This document shows, piece by piece, positions 35,841 to 44,928 of a DNA stretch of 64,000 bases. Under the pieces are notes generated by a model. The model was not told the origin of the DNA. It saw only the letters and a program-made list of their open reading frames with translations, and made no database searches. Position 1 is the stretch's first letter; the number at the start of each line of letters is the position of its first letter. This DNA comes from Mycobacterium florentinum (GTDB lineage: Bacteria > Actinomycetota > Actinomycetes > Mycobacteriales > Mycobacteriaceae): assembly GCF_010730355.1 (NCBI RefSeq), contig NZ_AP022576.1, positions 4,092,001 through 4,156,000 of the forward strand, read 5' to 3'. A program made the translations under genes and the position numbers.

Positions 35841-36545
35841 GTGAAGGTGCTGGTCGTCGAGGACGAGCCGCGGCTTGCGGCGACGCTGACGATGGGCTTG
35901 CGCGCCGAGGGTTGCGTGGTGACGACTGCCGACAACGGTAACGACGGGTTGTGGGAGGCCACCGAGAACCGTTTCGACGCCATCATTTTGGACATCATGC
36001 TGCCCGGGATCAGCGGCTATGAGGTGGTGCGCCGCATGCGCGCGGCGCAGGTGTGGACACCGGTGCTGATGCTGTCGGCCAAAGACGGCGACTACGAGCA
36101 GGCGGACGCGTTCGACTTGGGCGCCGATGACTATCTGACCAAACCGTTTTCATTCATCGTGCTGGTGGCGCGGCTGCGGGCGCTGGTTCGCCGCGGCGCC
36201 CCGCACCGCCCGGTCGTGCTGACCGCGGGCACGTTGTCGTTGGATCCGACGCGGCGCATCGTGCGCCGCAACGACGACTTGATCGCGTTGACGCCGCGCG
36301 AGTACGGGCTGCTGCACTATCTGATGCGCAACAAGGGCACGGTGGTGAGTAAGACCGATATCTTGCACAACGTCTGGGATCCGCACTTCTCCGGCGACGA
36401 CAACCTCGTCGAGGTCTACGTCTTCTATGTGCGGCGCAAGATCGATTTCCCGTTCGGCACCAACACAATTGCGACGGTGCGGGGGGTCGGCTACCGGCTG
36501 GAGGCCGGGGAGGACGCCGGCGTCGAGGCGACCAGCGGAAGCTGA
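35841..36545 (+). CDS. OmpR/PhoB-family response regulator
   Basis: 234 residues from GTG 35841 (AAGGAG about 8 bases upstream). Receiver domain at 1-115 with acidic pocket VVEDEP (7-9), phosphoacceptor Asp51 in IILDIMLPG and Lys near 101 in YLTKPFS. The winged-helix DNA-binding domain (about 130-225) has LTPREYGLLHYLMRNKGTVVSK and VRGVGYRLE. The kinase gene is tail to tail with it and the two overlap by 55 bp. Direct repeats of 11-bp period upstream of its neighbours are candidate binding sites. Confidence 0.92.
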   Translation: MKVLVVEDEPRLAATLTMGLRAEGCVVTTADNGNDGLWEATENRFDAIILDIMLPGISGYEVVRRMRAAQVWTPVLMLSAKDGDYEQADAFDLGADDYLTKPFSFIVLVARLRALVRRGAPHRPVVLTAGTLSLDPTRRIVRRNDDLIALTPREYGLLHYLMRNKGTVVSKTDILHNVWDPHFSGDDNLVEVYVFYVRRKIDFPFGTNTIATVRGVGYRLEAGEDAGVEATSGS

Positions 36546-37909
36546 ACGACGACCGCCGTGCCGCCGCCGGGGCGGTCGTCGATGCGCACGCTACCGCCAT
36601 GCGCCGCCACGATTTCGAACACGATGGCCAGTCCCAGGCCGGTGCCGCCGCCGCTGCGGGAGCGGTCGGTGTCCAGGCGCACGAACCGCTCGAACACTCG
36701 TAGCCGGTCGGCGGGCGCGATCCCGGGGCCGTCGTCGCCCACGGTCAGGCGGGCGTGACCGTCTTCGGGCCGCACCGTCACCTCCACCCGCGAGGTCGCA
36801 TGCCGCGCCGCGTTGTCGAGAAGGTTACGCAGCACGCGCGCCAGCGCACTCGAGTCACCGACCAGCCGTGTCGGAACGAGTTCGGTATGCACGTCCAACG
36901 CCGTCTCGCGCCGCAGTCGGGTGGCCTCGGTGACGGCCAGATCGTCGATGTCGGTGTCCGTGCGGCGCAGTGCCAATCCACGTTCGTCGGCGCGGGCCAG
37001 CAGCAGCAGGTCTTCCACCAGCGCCTGCATCCGGTGCGCTTCCGGCAGCAACGTCTCGCCGGCGAGCCGATCGTCGAGCAGCTCGGGGTGGGCGACGCCG
37101 ACCTCGAGTGCCGAGATCACCGTCGAAAGTGGGCTGCGCAGTTCATGGGAGGCGTCGGCGATGAACCGGCGCTGGACGGCTTGGCTGGACTCGAGGCGGG
37201 ACAGCATCTGGTTCATCGTCGTTGCCAGCGTGAAGATCTCGTCGCGTTGCGACGGCACCGGCACCCGCTCGGCCAGATCGGAGGCGCTGATAGCGGCGAC
37301 CCGGGAGCGAATCGCCTCCACCGAACGCAGTGACCGTCGCACCAGAACGTAGGTGGCTACGCTGGCCGCCGCGATCACCAACGGCGCGGCCGCGGCCAGG
37401 CCGATCGCCACCGTCGAGACGGTGGTCTCCACGTCCTCGGTGCCGGCCCCGACGAGTACGACGTAACGTCCCGTCGGCGTCTCGAGCGATTGCCCGGCCA
37501 CCCGGACGTCGCGCATCCGCACCGCGGCGCCGGTGATTCCGACCCGCGGCGTACTGCCGACCGCGTTGAGCGCCAGCATCGGCGGCTCGGGTGTGGAACT
37601 CGACGTGGCCACCGGATGCCCGGCTCCGTCGAGAATTTGGACGGCGACGATGCGTTGGTCGGTGGCCAGCAGCGGCGGGTCGATGTCGGGGGTGGTCTCC
37701 GCTTGCAGTGTCTTGGCGATGTCGCGCAGCCGGCTCGCCGCCGCGTCGTCGGCGGCCGAAATCAGTGCGAAGTACAACACCAACAACAGGATCGCGCCGG
37801 CCATGCTGAGCGCCACCAGGATGACCGTCGCCGACACCAATGCCGAGCGCGCCGAGATGCTCCACGCCCGTGGGTGCAGCAGCATCGGCGTCCGGCTTGA
37901 AAGTGGCAT
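36491..37909 (-). CDS. Two-component sensor histidine kinase
   Basis: 472 residues from ATG 37909 (GTG 37915 possible). Membrane helix 1 is at about 27-50 and helix 2 at about 166-190, enclosing an extracytoplasmic sensor of about 115 residues. Then come HAMP (191-245), the H box FIADASHELRSPLS (His255), the N box RNLLDNAARH, GDDGPGIAP and GGGTGLGLAI. Its 3' end overlaps the response regulator gene on the other strand by 55 bp. It starts 14 bp after COG4705 paralogue 2 on the same strand, so these two likely form an operon and the membrane protein may take part in sensing. Confidence 0.9.
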   Translation of the reverse strand: MPLSSRTPMLLHPRAWSISARSALVSATVILVALSMAGAILLLVLYFALISAADDAAASRLRDIAKTLQAETTPDIDPPLLATDQRIVAVQILDGAGHPVATSSSTPEPPMLALNAVGSTPRVGITGAAVRMRDVRVAGQSLETPTGRYVVLVGAGTEDVETTVSTVAIGLAAAAPLVIAAASVATYVLVRRSLRSVEAIRSRVAAISASDLAERVPVPSQRDEIFTLATTMNQMLSRLESSQAVQRRFIADASHELRSPLSTVISALEVGVAHPELLDDRLAGETLLPEAHRMQALVEDLLLLARADERGLALRRTDTDIDDLAVTEATRLRRETALDVHTELVPTRLVGDSSALARVLRNLLDNAARHATSRVEVTVRPEDGHARLTVGDDGPGIAPADRLRVFERFVRLDTDRSRSGGGTGLGLAIVFEIVAAHGGSVRIDDRPGGGTAVVVQLPLVASTPASSPASSR

Positions 37910-37923
37910 CAGCACGGACGGTA

Positions 37924-39189
37924 CTACTGCAGCGCGGTCAACAATGCGGTCAGCTGCTGCTTCTCGGTGGCCGGGTTGGGCACCGGGGCCCGCACAGCTG
38001 TCAGTACGCCGTCGATCTGCTTGTCGAGGGTGTGCCACGCGATTTGGTTCATCGGTTTCAGCTTCGACTCGTCGTCATCCCATGCGGTTTCCAGGTCCTT
38101 GATCCGGGCCTTGGCGCCGGGCTGATCGCCGGCGTGCACCTTGGAGAGCGTGTCCTGCGTGATGGTTCGGAAGGTGGCGACCTCGACAGGTGGGAAGGCC
38201 GACGCGGGTTGGCCGGCTTGCGCGGGCGCGGTGATCGTCGAAGTGGTGGCAGAGTCCAATTCTTCATCGGTTTCCGTGGCGCCCGAATGACCGTGCCCGC
38301 TCCAGAGCAGCAGTGCACCAGTAGCAACCGCCGCCGCCGTGTAGTAGCCCAGCATCAGCCGCTCGCGTACGGGTGTCGTGGTGACAGTCGTTGCGCGGGT
38401 TGGGTTTTCGTCGTCGATGAGGTCACCGCGGCTGACCATCAGATACCCGACCGTGGCGAGGATCGCGGCCAAAAAGATGGCGCTGGTGATCGCGGTTCCC
38501 CAGCCCAGACCGTGGTTGGCCGGGGAGGAGGCCAGCCAGTCGCCGAGGTTGGCGCCCAGCGGGCGGGTCAGGATGTAGGCGAGCCAGAAGGACAGCACCG
38601 GGTTGGCGCCGGCCCGCCAGCCGATCGCAATCGAGGCGATCAGGGCGGCCGGCAGCAGCACCGAGGTGCCCGGCCCCCAGCCGGTGAGCTGCAACGTCCA
38701 GTCGCCCGCGGCAGTACCCAGGGCGAACGTAACCAGCACCGCCAGCCAGTAGAACAACTCCCGGGGTGTCGTGACGATGCTGTGGATCGACAGGGTGTGC
38801 TCCCGCATGTACCAGACCCCGAAGACGACGGCCAATGTCGTCGCGAACACGGCCGTGCTGACCGCCAGCGGTACATGCAGCTTGTCGGTCAGCAGGTCGG
38901 TGTACAGCGTGCCCGTGATGCTCAGCACGACAACCGCCAGCCAGTAGACGATCGGCATATAGCGGTCCAGGACCAACTGGAAGCCGAGGACGACCCCGAG
39001 GGCGACGGTGAAGATCAGCGCGGTGACGTTAAGGCCAAGTCCCACAGTGGTACTGATCCAGTCAGCGAAGCTCTCGCCGACGGTCGTGCAGAGGATCTTG
39101 ATGATCCAGAACCACACCGTGACCTCAGGAACCTTGCTGAGCATCACGCGGGGATTGCCGAGGGCTATGGAACGGATTGTCTTGCTCAT
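37924..39189 (-). CDS. COG4705-type membrane protein with extracytoplasmic C-terminal domain (paralogue 2)
   Basis: 421 residues. Residues 1-265 repeat the fourfold plan of paralogue 1: TTVGESFADWI, ITGTLYTDLLTD, ALGTAAGDWTLQ and PLGANLGDWLA, each followed by membrane segments. A ninth helix (about 285-300) is followed by GHGHSGATETDEELDS and a predicted helical domain of about 85 residues with an acidic patch (ETAWDDDESKL) and conserved-looking Trp residues. The His/Asp-rich linker may bind metal. The gene is preceded by a direct-repeat site and a likely leaderless promoter, and followed by the kinase gene. Confidence 0.78.
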   Translation of the reverse strand: MSKTIRSIALGNPRVMLSKVPEVTVWFWIIKILCTTVGESFADWISTTVGLGLNVTALIFTVALGVVLGFQLVLDRYMPIVYWLAVVVLSITGTLYTDLLTDKLHVPLAVSTAVFATTLAVVFGVWYMREHTLSIHSIVTTPRELFYWLAVLVTFALGTAAGDWTLQLTGWGPGTSVLLPAALIASIAIGWRAGANPVLSFWLAYILTRPLGANLGDWLASSPANHGLGWGTAITSAIFLAAILATVGYLMVSRGDLIDDENPTRATTVTTTPVRERLMLGYYTAAAVATGALLLWSGHGHSGATETDEELDSATTSTITAPAQAGQPASAFPPVEVATFRTITQDTLSKVHAGDQPGAKARIKDLETAWDDDESKLKPMNQIAWHTLDKQIDGVLTAVRAPVPNPATEKQQLTALLTALQ

Positions 39190-39197
39190 GGCGCCCG

Positions 39198-39230
39198 AAG
39201 GTACAGATGAGTCGCTGAGTCAGCGCTTAG
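39198..39230 (-). promoter_or_regulatory. Direct-repeat site and -10 box of the COG4705-kinase operon
   Basis: On the minus strand CTAAGCG-CTGA-CTCAGCG (39230 down to 39213), 9 bases, then TACCTT (39203-39198) as -10 box, then 8 bases to the ATG at 39189. The repeat covers the -35 position, as expected for activation by an OmpR-type regulator. The transcript would be leaderless. Confidence 0.65.
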
Positions 39231-39249
39231 GAACTGCCAGCCACAAAAC

Positions 39250-39326
<77 letters not shown>

Positions 39327-39386
39327 CTTGAAGCCTCGACAGCCTATCGCACCGGCCCGCCGACTGCCCAAACCGCTGGCTGGGGG

Positions 39387-40493
39387 CTAGGTCCAGCGGC
39401 AGTTGCGCTCGAATTCGGCCAGCGCGGCGGCCGGACCGGCCAGATCGAGCCCTTGGTCGGCGACCCACTCGTCGCTGAAATAGGTGTCGGCGTAGCGGTC
39501 GCCGCTGTCGGCGATCAGCGTGACCACCGAGCCGCTGCGTCCCGCCGCGACCATCTCGGCCAGCAGACCGAAGGCACCCCACAGATTGGTTCCCGTCGAC
39601 GGCCCCACCCGCCGCCCCAGCACGGAACTGACGTGGCGGGCGGCGGCAACGGACGCGGCGTCGGGCACCGCGACCATGCGGTCGACCACGTCGGGCAGAA
39701 ACGACGGTTCGACCCGCGGCCGCCCGATCCCCTCGATCCGCGACGACGTCGGCATCACGAGGTCGTAGCGCTGTTCGGCGTAGGCGGGGAAGAACGCGGA
39801 GTTCTCCGGGTCGACGACGCACAGCCGCGTGGCGTGGCGCCGGTAGCGGATGTAGCGGCCGATCGTCGCGCTGGTTCCGCCGGTGCCCGCGCCGACGACA
39901 ATCCACTCCGGGATCGGGTGCTTCTCGTCGCGCAGCTGCGCGAAGATCGACTCGGCGATGTTGTTGTTGCCGCGCCAGTCGGTGGCCCGCTCGGCGTTGG
40001 TGAACTGGTCCATGTAGTGGCCGCCGGCCTCCCGGGCGACGCGCTGCGCCTCGGCGTACACCTCGCTGGAGTTTTGCACGAAATGGCAACGGCCGCCTTG
40101 TGATTCGATCAGCGCGATCTTCGACGGGCTGGTGCCCTCGGTCATCACGGCGACGAACGGAAGACCCAGCAGGGACGCGAAGTACGCCTCGGAGATCGCC
40201 GTCGAACCCGAAGACGCCTCGACGACCGTGGTGCCCTCGCCGATCCAGCCGTTGCACAGCGCATACAGAAACAGCGAGCGGGCCAGCCGGTGCTTGAGGC
40301 TGCCGGTGATGTGCGTCGACTCGTCCTTGAGGTACAGCGCGACGTCAACGTCGGTGGACCAGGCCGACGGCAGCGGGTAGCGCAACAGGTGCGTGTCGGC
40401 ACTGCGACGGGCGTCCGCCTCGATCAGTCGGATCGCATTGTCCGTCCAGCTGCGGGACAGACTGCGGACCGCGAGCCGAGTCCGATCGCTCAA
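39387..40493 (-). CDS. cds1: Cds1-type PLP-dependent cysteine desulfhydrase
   Basis: 368 residues, fold type II PLP enzyme of the cysteine synthase family. The PLP lysine is Lys67 in [10 protein letters not shown], the substrate loop is [15 protein letters not shown] and the phosphate-binding glycine loop is [14 protein letters not shown]. The match in order and pattern is to Rv3684 of M. tuberculosis, shown to be a cysteine desulfhydrase that makes hydrogen sulfide, pyruvate and ammonia. Its start overlaps the stop of the metallophosphoesterase gene by 4 bases. Confidence 0.88.
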   Translation of the reverse strand: MSDRTRLAVRSLSRSWTDNAIRLIEADARRSADTHLLRYPLPSAWSTDVDVALYLKDESTHITGSLKHRLARSLFLYALCNGWIGEGTTVVEASSGSTAISEAYFASLLGLPFVAVMTEGTSPSKIALIESQGGRCHFVQNSSEVYAEAQRVAREAGGHYMDQFTNAERATDWRGNNNIAESIFAQLRDEKHPIPEWIVVGAGTGGTSATIGRYIRYRRHATRLCVVDPENSAFFPAYAEQRYDLVMPTSSRIEGIGRPRVEPSFLPDVVDRMVAVPDAASVAAARHVSSVLGRRVGPSTGTNLWGAFGLLAEMVAAGRSGSVVTLIADSGDRYADTYFSDEWVADQGLDLAGPAAALAEFERNCRWT

Positions 40494-41449
40494 CGCAGGG
40501 ATGCCGCCGGCTGCGAGCGGCCCAAGTTGCTGCTGGAGTCCCGCCCGCCCATCGGGGCGGCGATCAACGTCAGCAGGGTCGCTTCAGGCCGGCAGCAGAA
40601 CCGCACCGGCGCGAACGGGGAGGTGCCCAGTCCCGCGGAGACATGCAGCTGCATGTTCGCGCCCCAGCGCGACGGCCCCTTGGCGCGGGTGCGGTCCAGG
40701 CCGCAGTTGGTCACCATCGCGCCGTAGAACGGCAGGCACAGTTGCCCGCCGTGCGTGTGTCCGGCCATCACCAGCTGGTAGCCGTCGGCAGCGAAGCGAT
40801 CCAGCACGCGCGGCTCGGGGGAGTGCACCAGTCCCAGCCGCAGATTCGCCGCCGGGCTGGCCGGGCCCGCGATCGTGTCGTAGCGGTCGCGGTCGATGTG
40901 CGGGTCGTCGACGCCGGTCGCGGCCAGGTGCAGGCCCGCGACCTCGAACTCGCGGCGCGTGTGGGTGAGGTCGAGCCAGCCACGCTCGGTGAACGCCGCC
41001 CGCAGATCCTGCCAGGGCAGCGGTTCTCCCGTGGCCCGGTGTGACGGGTTGGTCAGGTAGTTCAGCGGATTCTTCAGGCGCGGCGCGAAGTAGTCGTTGC
41101 TGCCGAAGACGAAGACACCCGGGCGCGACAGCAGATCCCCCAGGGCCTGGATGACCGCGGGCACCGCTTTCGGGTGCGCCAGGTTATCGCCGGTGTTGAC
41201 GACCAGGTCGGGTTCCCAGCCGGACAGCTCACGCAGCCAGGCCTGCTTGCGGCGCTGGTTGGGCAACATGTGCAGATCGCTGATATGCAGCACGCGCAGC
41301 GGCGTGGAACCCGGCGACAGGACGGGCATCGTTATCTCGCGCAGGACGAAGGCGTTGCGCTCGACGACCGCGGCGTAACCGACGCCGGCGACTGTCGAAC
41401 CGATCGCCACAGCGCCGGTGCGGATCAGAGCGGGCAAGACATCAGCCAT
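40490..41449 (-). CDS. Calcineurin-like metallophosphoesterase, Rv3683 type
   Basis: 319 residues. An N-terminal hydrophobic stretch ([21 protein letters not shown]) could anchor it in the membrane. The dimetal motifs are present in order: DLH in [10 protein letters not shown] (about 57-59), GDN in [14 protein letters not shown] in FVFGSNDYF, and GHTHGGQ near the C terminus. It resembles YkuE/YaeI-type enzymes that act on lipid or envelope phosphates; the substrate is unknown. It is directly downstream of ponA2 and coupled to cds1. Confidence 0.88.
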   Translation of the reverse strand: MADVLPALIRTGAVAIGSTVAGVGYAAVVERNAFVLREITMPVLSPGSTPLRVLHISDLHMLPNQRRKQAWLRELSGWEPDLVVNTGDNLAHPKAVPAVIQALGDLLSRPGVFVFGSNDYFAPRLKNPLNYLTNPSHRATGEPLPWQDLRAAFTERGWLDLTHTRREFEVAGLHLAATGVDDPHIDRDRYDTIAGPASPAANLRLGLVHSPEPRVLDRFAADGYQLVMAGHTHGGQLCLPFYGAMVTNCGLDRTRAKGPSRWGANMQLHVSAGLGTSPFAPVRFCCRPEATLLTLIAAPMGGRDSSSNLGRSQPAASLR

Positions 41450-41505
41450 GCGCGCAGTTTACTGCGGTGCGCTGAATCAGGAGCGGCTGTCGTGCCCGTG
41501 CGCGC

Positions 41506-43932
41506 CTACGGCGGCGGCTGTCCCGGCGGTGGTGGCGGTGCTAGCAGCGGAATGGTGATCGGCGGCAGGCCGGGGATTTCCACGACCTGCGAACCGATCG
41601 GCAGCGGCACGCCATCCGGCGGCATGGGCGGTGGCGGCGGGATACCGTTACTGACCTGAATGGTGACGACGGAGCCGGGAATCGTGTTGCCGGACGGCGA
41701 CGTTCCCACGACCTCGCCCAACTTCGCGGTGCTGTTGACCGAGTTGGTCTGGTCGGCGACCTGGAAGCCGGCCTCCTTGAGGCGCGACCGCGCGGCGTCC
41801 ACGTCCATGCCGGCGACGCTGGGCACCCGCGAGCCGGGCGAACCCTCGACATAGCGGGGATCCGTCGGCGGCAGCTTGATGTCGCCGAAGCTCAGGGCGA
41901 TCGGTTTCATTGCGGTGAACCAAGTTCGGGCGGGCTCGTTACCGCCGTACAAGTCGCCGTCGCTGCAATGGCGCAGCGGAGACGAGCACAGGTCCGTCGG
42001 CGAGGTGGAGTCGTCGTAGATGTAGTTCGCCGCCGCGTAGCGGCTGGTGAAGCCGACGAACCCGGAGGAGCGGTGAGCCTCGGTGGTGCCGGTCTTACCG
42101 GACACCGGCAGGTCCCATCCCGCGGCGCCGGCCGAACCGGACGCGGTCCCGCCGCCCGTCGCGTCCTTGCTCATCGCGTTGGCCAGGGTGTTGGCCAACC
42201 CTTGGGGCACCACCTGGTCGCAGGTCTGGGTGGTCACGGCGACTTCATTGCCGTTCCGGTCGATCAGCTTGTCGATCGGGTTGGGCGGGCACCACACGCC
42301 GCCGGAGGCCAGCGTGGCCGCGACGTTGGACAGCTCCAGCGCGTTCACCTCGATCGGGCCGAGGGTGAACGACCCGATGTTCTGGCGCTTGACGAAGTCG
42401 GCCAGGCTCTCGTTGCTGTCGGGGTTGTAGTCGCGGGCGGTGCCGGGATCGGCGTAGGACCGCAGTCCGAGTTTGACCGCCATGTCCACCGTGCGCGTCA
42501 CCCCGACCTGTGAGATCAGCTTGGCGAACGCGGTATTGGGCGAGGTGGCCAACGCCTCGGTCACGTTCATCGACCCGCGGTAGTTACCGGCGTTGACCAC
42601 ACACCAGGTGTCCTTGGGGCAGCCCTTGGCGCCACCGCTACCGAGGCCCTTGGACTGGAACCGCGGCGGCACCTCGAGAGTGGCGTTGATGCCCATCCCC
42701 ATGTCCAGGGCGGCGGCGGTGGTGAAGATCTTGAACACCGAGCCCGCGCCGTCGCCGACGAGTGAGAACGGCTGCGGCCTCATGGTTTGGCCGGCGTCGA
42801 CGTCGAGTCCGTAGGTGCGGTTGCTGGCCATCGCCATCACCTTGTGCGAGTCCTTGCCCGGCCGGATCACGCTCATCACGCTCGAGATGCCCGGCAGGGT
42901 CGGACTGGCGAACCTGTCGATGGCGGCCTTGACCGGGATCTGCACGTCCGGGTCCAGCGTGGTGCGGATCAGGTAACCGCCCCTGGCTACCTGTTCCTTA
43001 CTGATGCCGGCGCGGGAGAGGTACTCCTGGACGTAGTCACAGAAGAAGGCGCGGTCGCCGGCCGCGATGCAGCCGCGCGGCAGTTCGTTGGGCTGCGGCA
43101 GGATCCCCAGCGGCGTCGCCTTGGCGGCCCGCAGCGCGTCGGTCTCCTGCGGCAGGTTGTCGATCATCGTGTCGAGGACCAGGTTCCGCCGGGCCAGCGC
43201 GCCGTCGGGGTTGGTGTAGGGGTTCAGCGTGCTGGTCGACTGCACCATGCCCGCCAGTAGTGCTGCCTGCTGCCAGTTCAGATCCGACGCGTTGATACCG
43301 AAGTAGGTCTGCGCCGCGTCCTGCACTCCGAAGGAGCCGTTACCGAAGGAGACGAGGTTCAGGTAGCGGGTCAGGATCTCCGGCTTGGTGAAGGTCTTGT
43401 CGAGCGTGAGCGCCATCCGGATCTCGCGCAGCTTGCGTGCCGGGGTGGTTTCGACGGCCGCACGTTTTTCGGCGTCGGTCTTCGCGGTCACCAAGAGTTG
43501 GTAGTTCTTGATGTATTGCTGCTCGATCGTCGAACCGCCTCGGGTGTCCACGTCGCCGGATGCGTAGCCCGCCAGGCCGGTCAGCGTGCCCTTCCAGTCG
43601 ACCCCGTTGTGCTCGGCGAAGCGCTTGTCCTCGATCGAGACGATCGCCAGCTTCATCGTGTTGGCGATCTTGTCGGTGGGCACCTCGAACCGGCGCTGCT
43701 CGTAGAGCCACGCGATGGTGTTGCCCTTCGCGTCGACCATCGTCGAGACGGCCGGCACCTGTCCTTCGAGGAGCTGGGCCGAGCCGTTGGCGACCACTTC
43801 GGAGGCCCGATTGGACATCAGCCCCAACCCGCCGGCCATGGGGAACAGCAGCGCTGTGGCGACCACACCCGCCAGCAGACAGCAGCCAGCAAGCTTAAGA
43901 ATCGTGAGAGCTGCCGGGGGGCGGTCAGACAT
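41506..43932 (-). CDS. ponA2: PonA2, bifunctional class A penicillin-binding protein with PASTA domain
   Basis: 808 residues. Signal anchor at about 10-37. The GT51 transglycosylase domain has catalytic Glu101 in SIEDKRFAEHNGVD and GGSTIEQQYIKN (131-142). The transpeptidase has Ser398-x-x-Lys401 (GSVFKIF), SxN at about 461 (SPNTAF) and KTG near 616 (SGKTGTTEA). A PASTA domain (about 688-755) and a Pro-rich tail (PPPPPMPP, APPPPPGQPPP) close the protein. It builds and cross-links peptidoglycan outside the membrane and supports survival in non-replicating or acid conditions in M. tuberculosis. It is divergent from whiB4. Confidence 0.96.
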   Translation of the reverse strand: MSDRPPAALTILKLAGCCLLAGVVATALLFPMAGGLGLMSNRASEVVANGSAQLLEGQVPAVSTMVDAKGNTIAWLYEQRRFEVPTDKIANTMKLAIVSIEDKRFAEHNGVDWKGTLTGLAGYASGDVDTRGGSTIEQQYIKNYQLLVTAKTDAEKRAAVETTPARKLREIRMALTLDKTFTKPEILTRYLNLVSFGNGSFGVQDAAQTYFGINASDLNWQQAALLAGMVQSTSTLNPYTNPDGALARRNLVLDTMIDNLPQETDALRAAKATPLGILPQPNELPRGCIAAGDRAFFCDYVQEYLSRAGISKEQVARGGYLIRTTLDPDVQIPVKAAIDRFASPTLPGISSVMSVIRPGKDSHKVMAMASNRTYGLDVDAGQTMRPQPFSLVGDGAGSVFKIFTTAAALDMGMGINATLEVPPRFQSKGLGSGGAKGCPKDTWCVVNAGNYRGSMNVTEALATSPNTAFAKLISQVGVTRTVDMAVKLGLRSYADPGTARDYNPDSNESLADFVKRQNIGSFTLGPIEVNALELSNVAATLASGGVWCPPNPIDKLIDRNGNEVAVTTQTCDQVVPQGLANTLANAMSKDATGGGTASGSAGAAGWDLPVSGKTGTTEAHRSSGFVGFTSRYAAANYIYDDSTSPTDLCSSPLRHCSDGDLYGGNEPARTWFTAMKPIALSFGDIKLPPTDPRYVEGSPGSRVPSVAGMDVDAARSRLKEAGFQVADQTNSVNSTAKLGEVVGTSPSGNTIPGSVVTIQVSNGIPPPPPMPPDGVPLPIGSQVVEIPGLPPITIPLLAPPPPPGQPPP

Positions 43933-44293
43933 GCGTACTACATTAACCGCCCGTTGTCGCGCGACGCGCCGTCGATCCGCACAGCGGACCCGGAAGGCGT
44001 GACCTGCGCCTTTGCTAGGGATCGGGATGGGATGTTTTCGCTCGCGTTACATATCAGCTACCCAAAAGGGGTACCCAATCCCATGATCCCGCCTACGCTC
44101 AACGACAAGACGGCACGCCCGTCCCAAAAAAAGCGTTATCAGACTGTTGCGCAATTGGCCCCTGACCACCTAACTTATACAGACGGTGAGATTCAGGTAA
44201 CACCGATCAGCACAGTGTGGTGTAGATCGCAAGGATGATCTGCTACCCCAGGAGGGCGGTCGTTAATAGCGACCGGGAGGAAGGGAACAGCTC
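43933..44293. other. 361-bp divergent promoter region between ponA2 and whiB4
   Basis: No gene found. It includes a GGGGTACCC block near 44068, an A-rich stretch near 44127, and the stem-loop just before whiB4. Promoters of both genes must lie here but I cannot assign -10 boxes with confidence. Confidence 0.5.
44257..44275 (+). promoter_or_regulatory. Short stem-loop in the whiB4 leader
   Basis: CGGTCG-TTAATAG-CGACCG, perfect 6-base arms and a 7-base AT-rich loop, ending just before the GGGAGGAAGGG ribosome-binding region of whiB4 (GTG 44294). It could affect translation or be an operator. Confidence 0.4.
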
Positions 44294-44644
44294 GTGTCAG
44301 GAACACGACCGGCGGCACGCCGTACCAACATTGCAGCGGCACAGGGGGTGCTTCGCAGTGTGGATGCTGAAGAACGAATTGCCTGGGTGTCCCAAGCGCT
44401 ATGCCGGACCACTGACCCCGACGAACTCTTCGTTCGGGGCGCTGCCCAGCGTAAGGCGGCGGTGATTTGCCGCCACTGCCCGGTGATGCAGGAATGCGGA
44501 GCCGACGCGCTGGACAACAAGGTCGAGTTCGGCGTCTGGGGCGGCATGACCGAGCGCCAGCGTCGGGCACTGCTCAAGCAGCACCCCGAGGTTGTGTCGT
44601 GGTCCGACTTCTTCGACAAGCGCCGCAATCGGGGTGTCAGCTGA
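44294..44644 (+). CDS. whiB4: WhiB4 iron-sulfur regulator
   Basis: 116 residues from GTG 44294. Four cluster cysteines: Cys37, Cys59, Cys62 and Cys68 (LCRTT; CRHCPVMQEC), with the usual C-x2-C-x5-C spacing. GVWGGMTERQRR is the WhiB turn and the basic C-terminal DNA-contact region. WhiB4 senses oxidation through its 4Fe-4S cluster and controls antioxidant genes in M. tuberculosis. It faces ponA2 as in M. tuberculosis. Confidence 0.95.
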   Translation: MSGTRPAARRTNIAAAQGVLRSVDAEERIAWVSQALCRTTDPDELFVRGAAQRKAAVICRHCPVMQECGADALDNKVEFGVWGGMTERQRRALLKQHPEVVSWSDFFDKRRNRGVS

Positions 44645-44928
44645 CGCTTTGACAGCGGGTGCGCGGCCGTGTCGCGGCGCACTGTTAGCCCGGAACTTAC
44701 TATTACAAAACTGTTACAGCGCCCATCGGATTAGGCGCACGTTCAATAGCAATTCGAACACGAACTCCCTTGTGCGAGATGGCAATTCGCCACATTAGCT
44801 GCGCATGTGTCTAATTGAGACAGACCGGCCCAAATTTTGGCGGCCGCTCAGCGGCGTGTTGAACAAGCGATATCGCCCCCTCTGAGCAGGGCACATAGCC
44901 CTCGGCGGGCGTTTCGTTTGGCGGGTGC

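Noticed and set aside
36491..36545. Assembly error as cause of the regulator-kinase overlap
   Set aside because: Both proteins have complete C-terminal domains and normal lengths, so the overlap involves only their last residues.
35841..37909. Naming the two-component pair TcrXY or MprAB
   Set aside because: The regulator length resembles TcrX, but the tail-to-tail layout and COG4705 neighbours do not match, and I cannot compare full sequences.
44029..44100. SigF-type promoter before ponA2 or whiB4
   Set aside because: GGGTA-like words occur around GGGGTACCC, but no correctly spaced GTTT-type -35 box could be matched with confidence.
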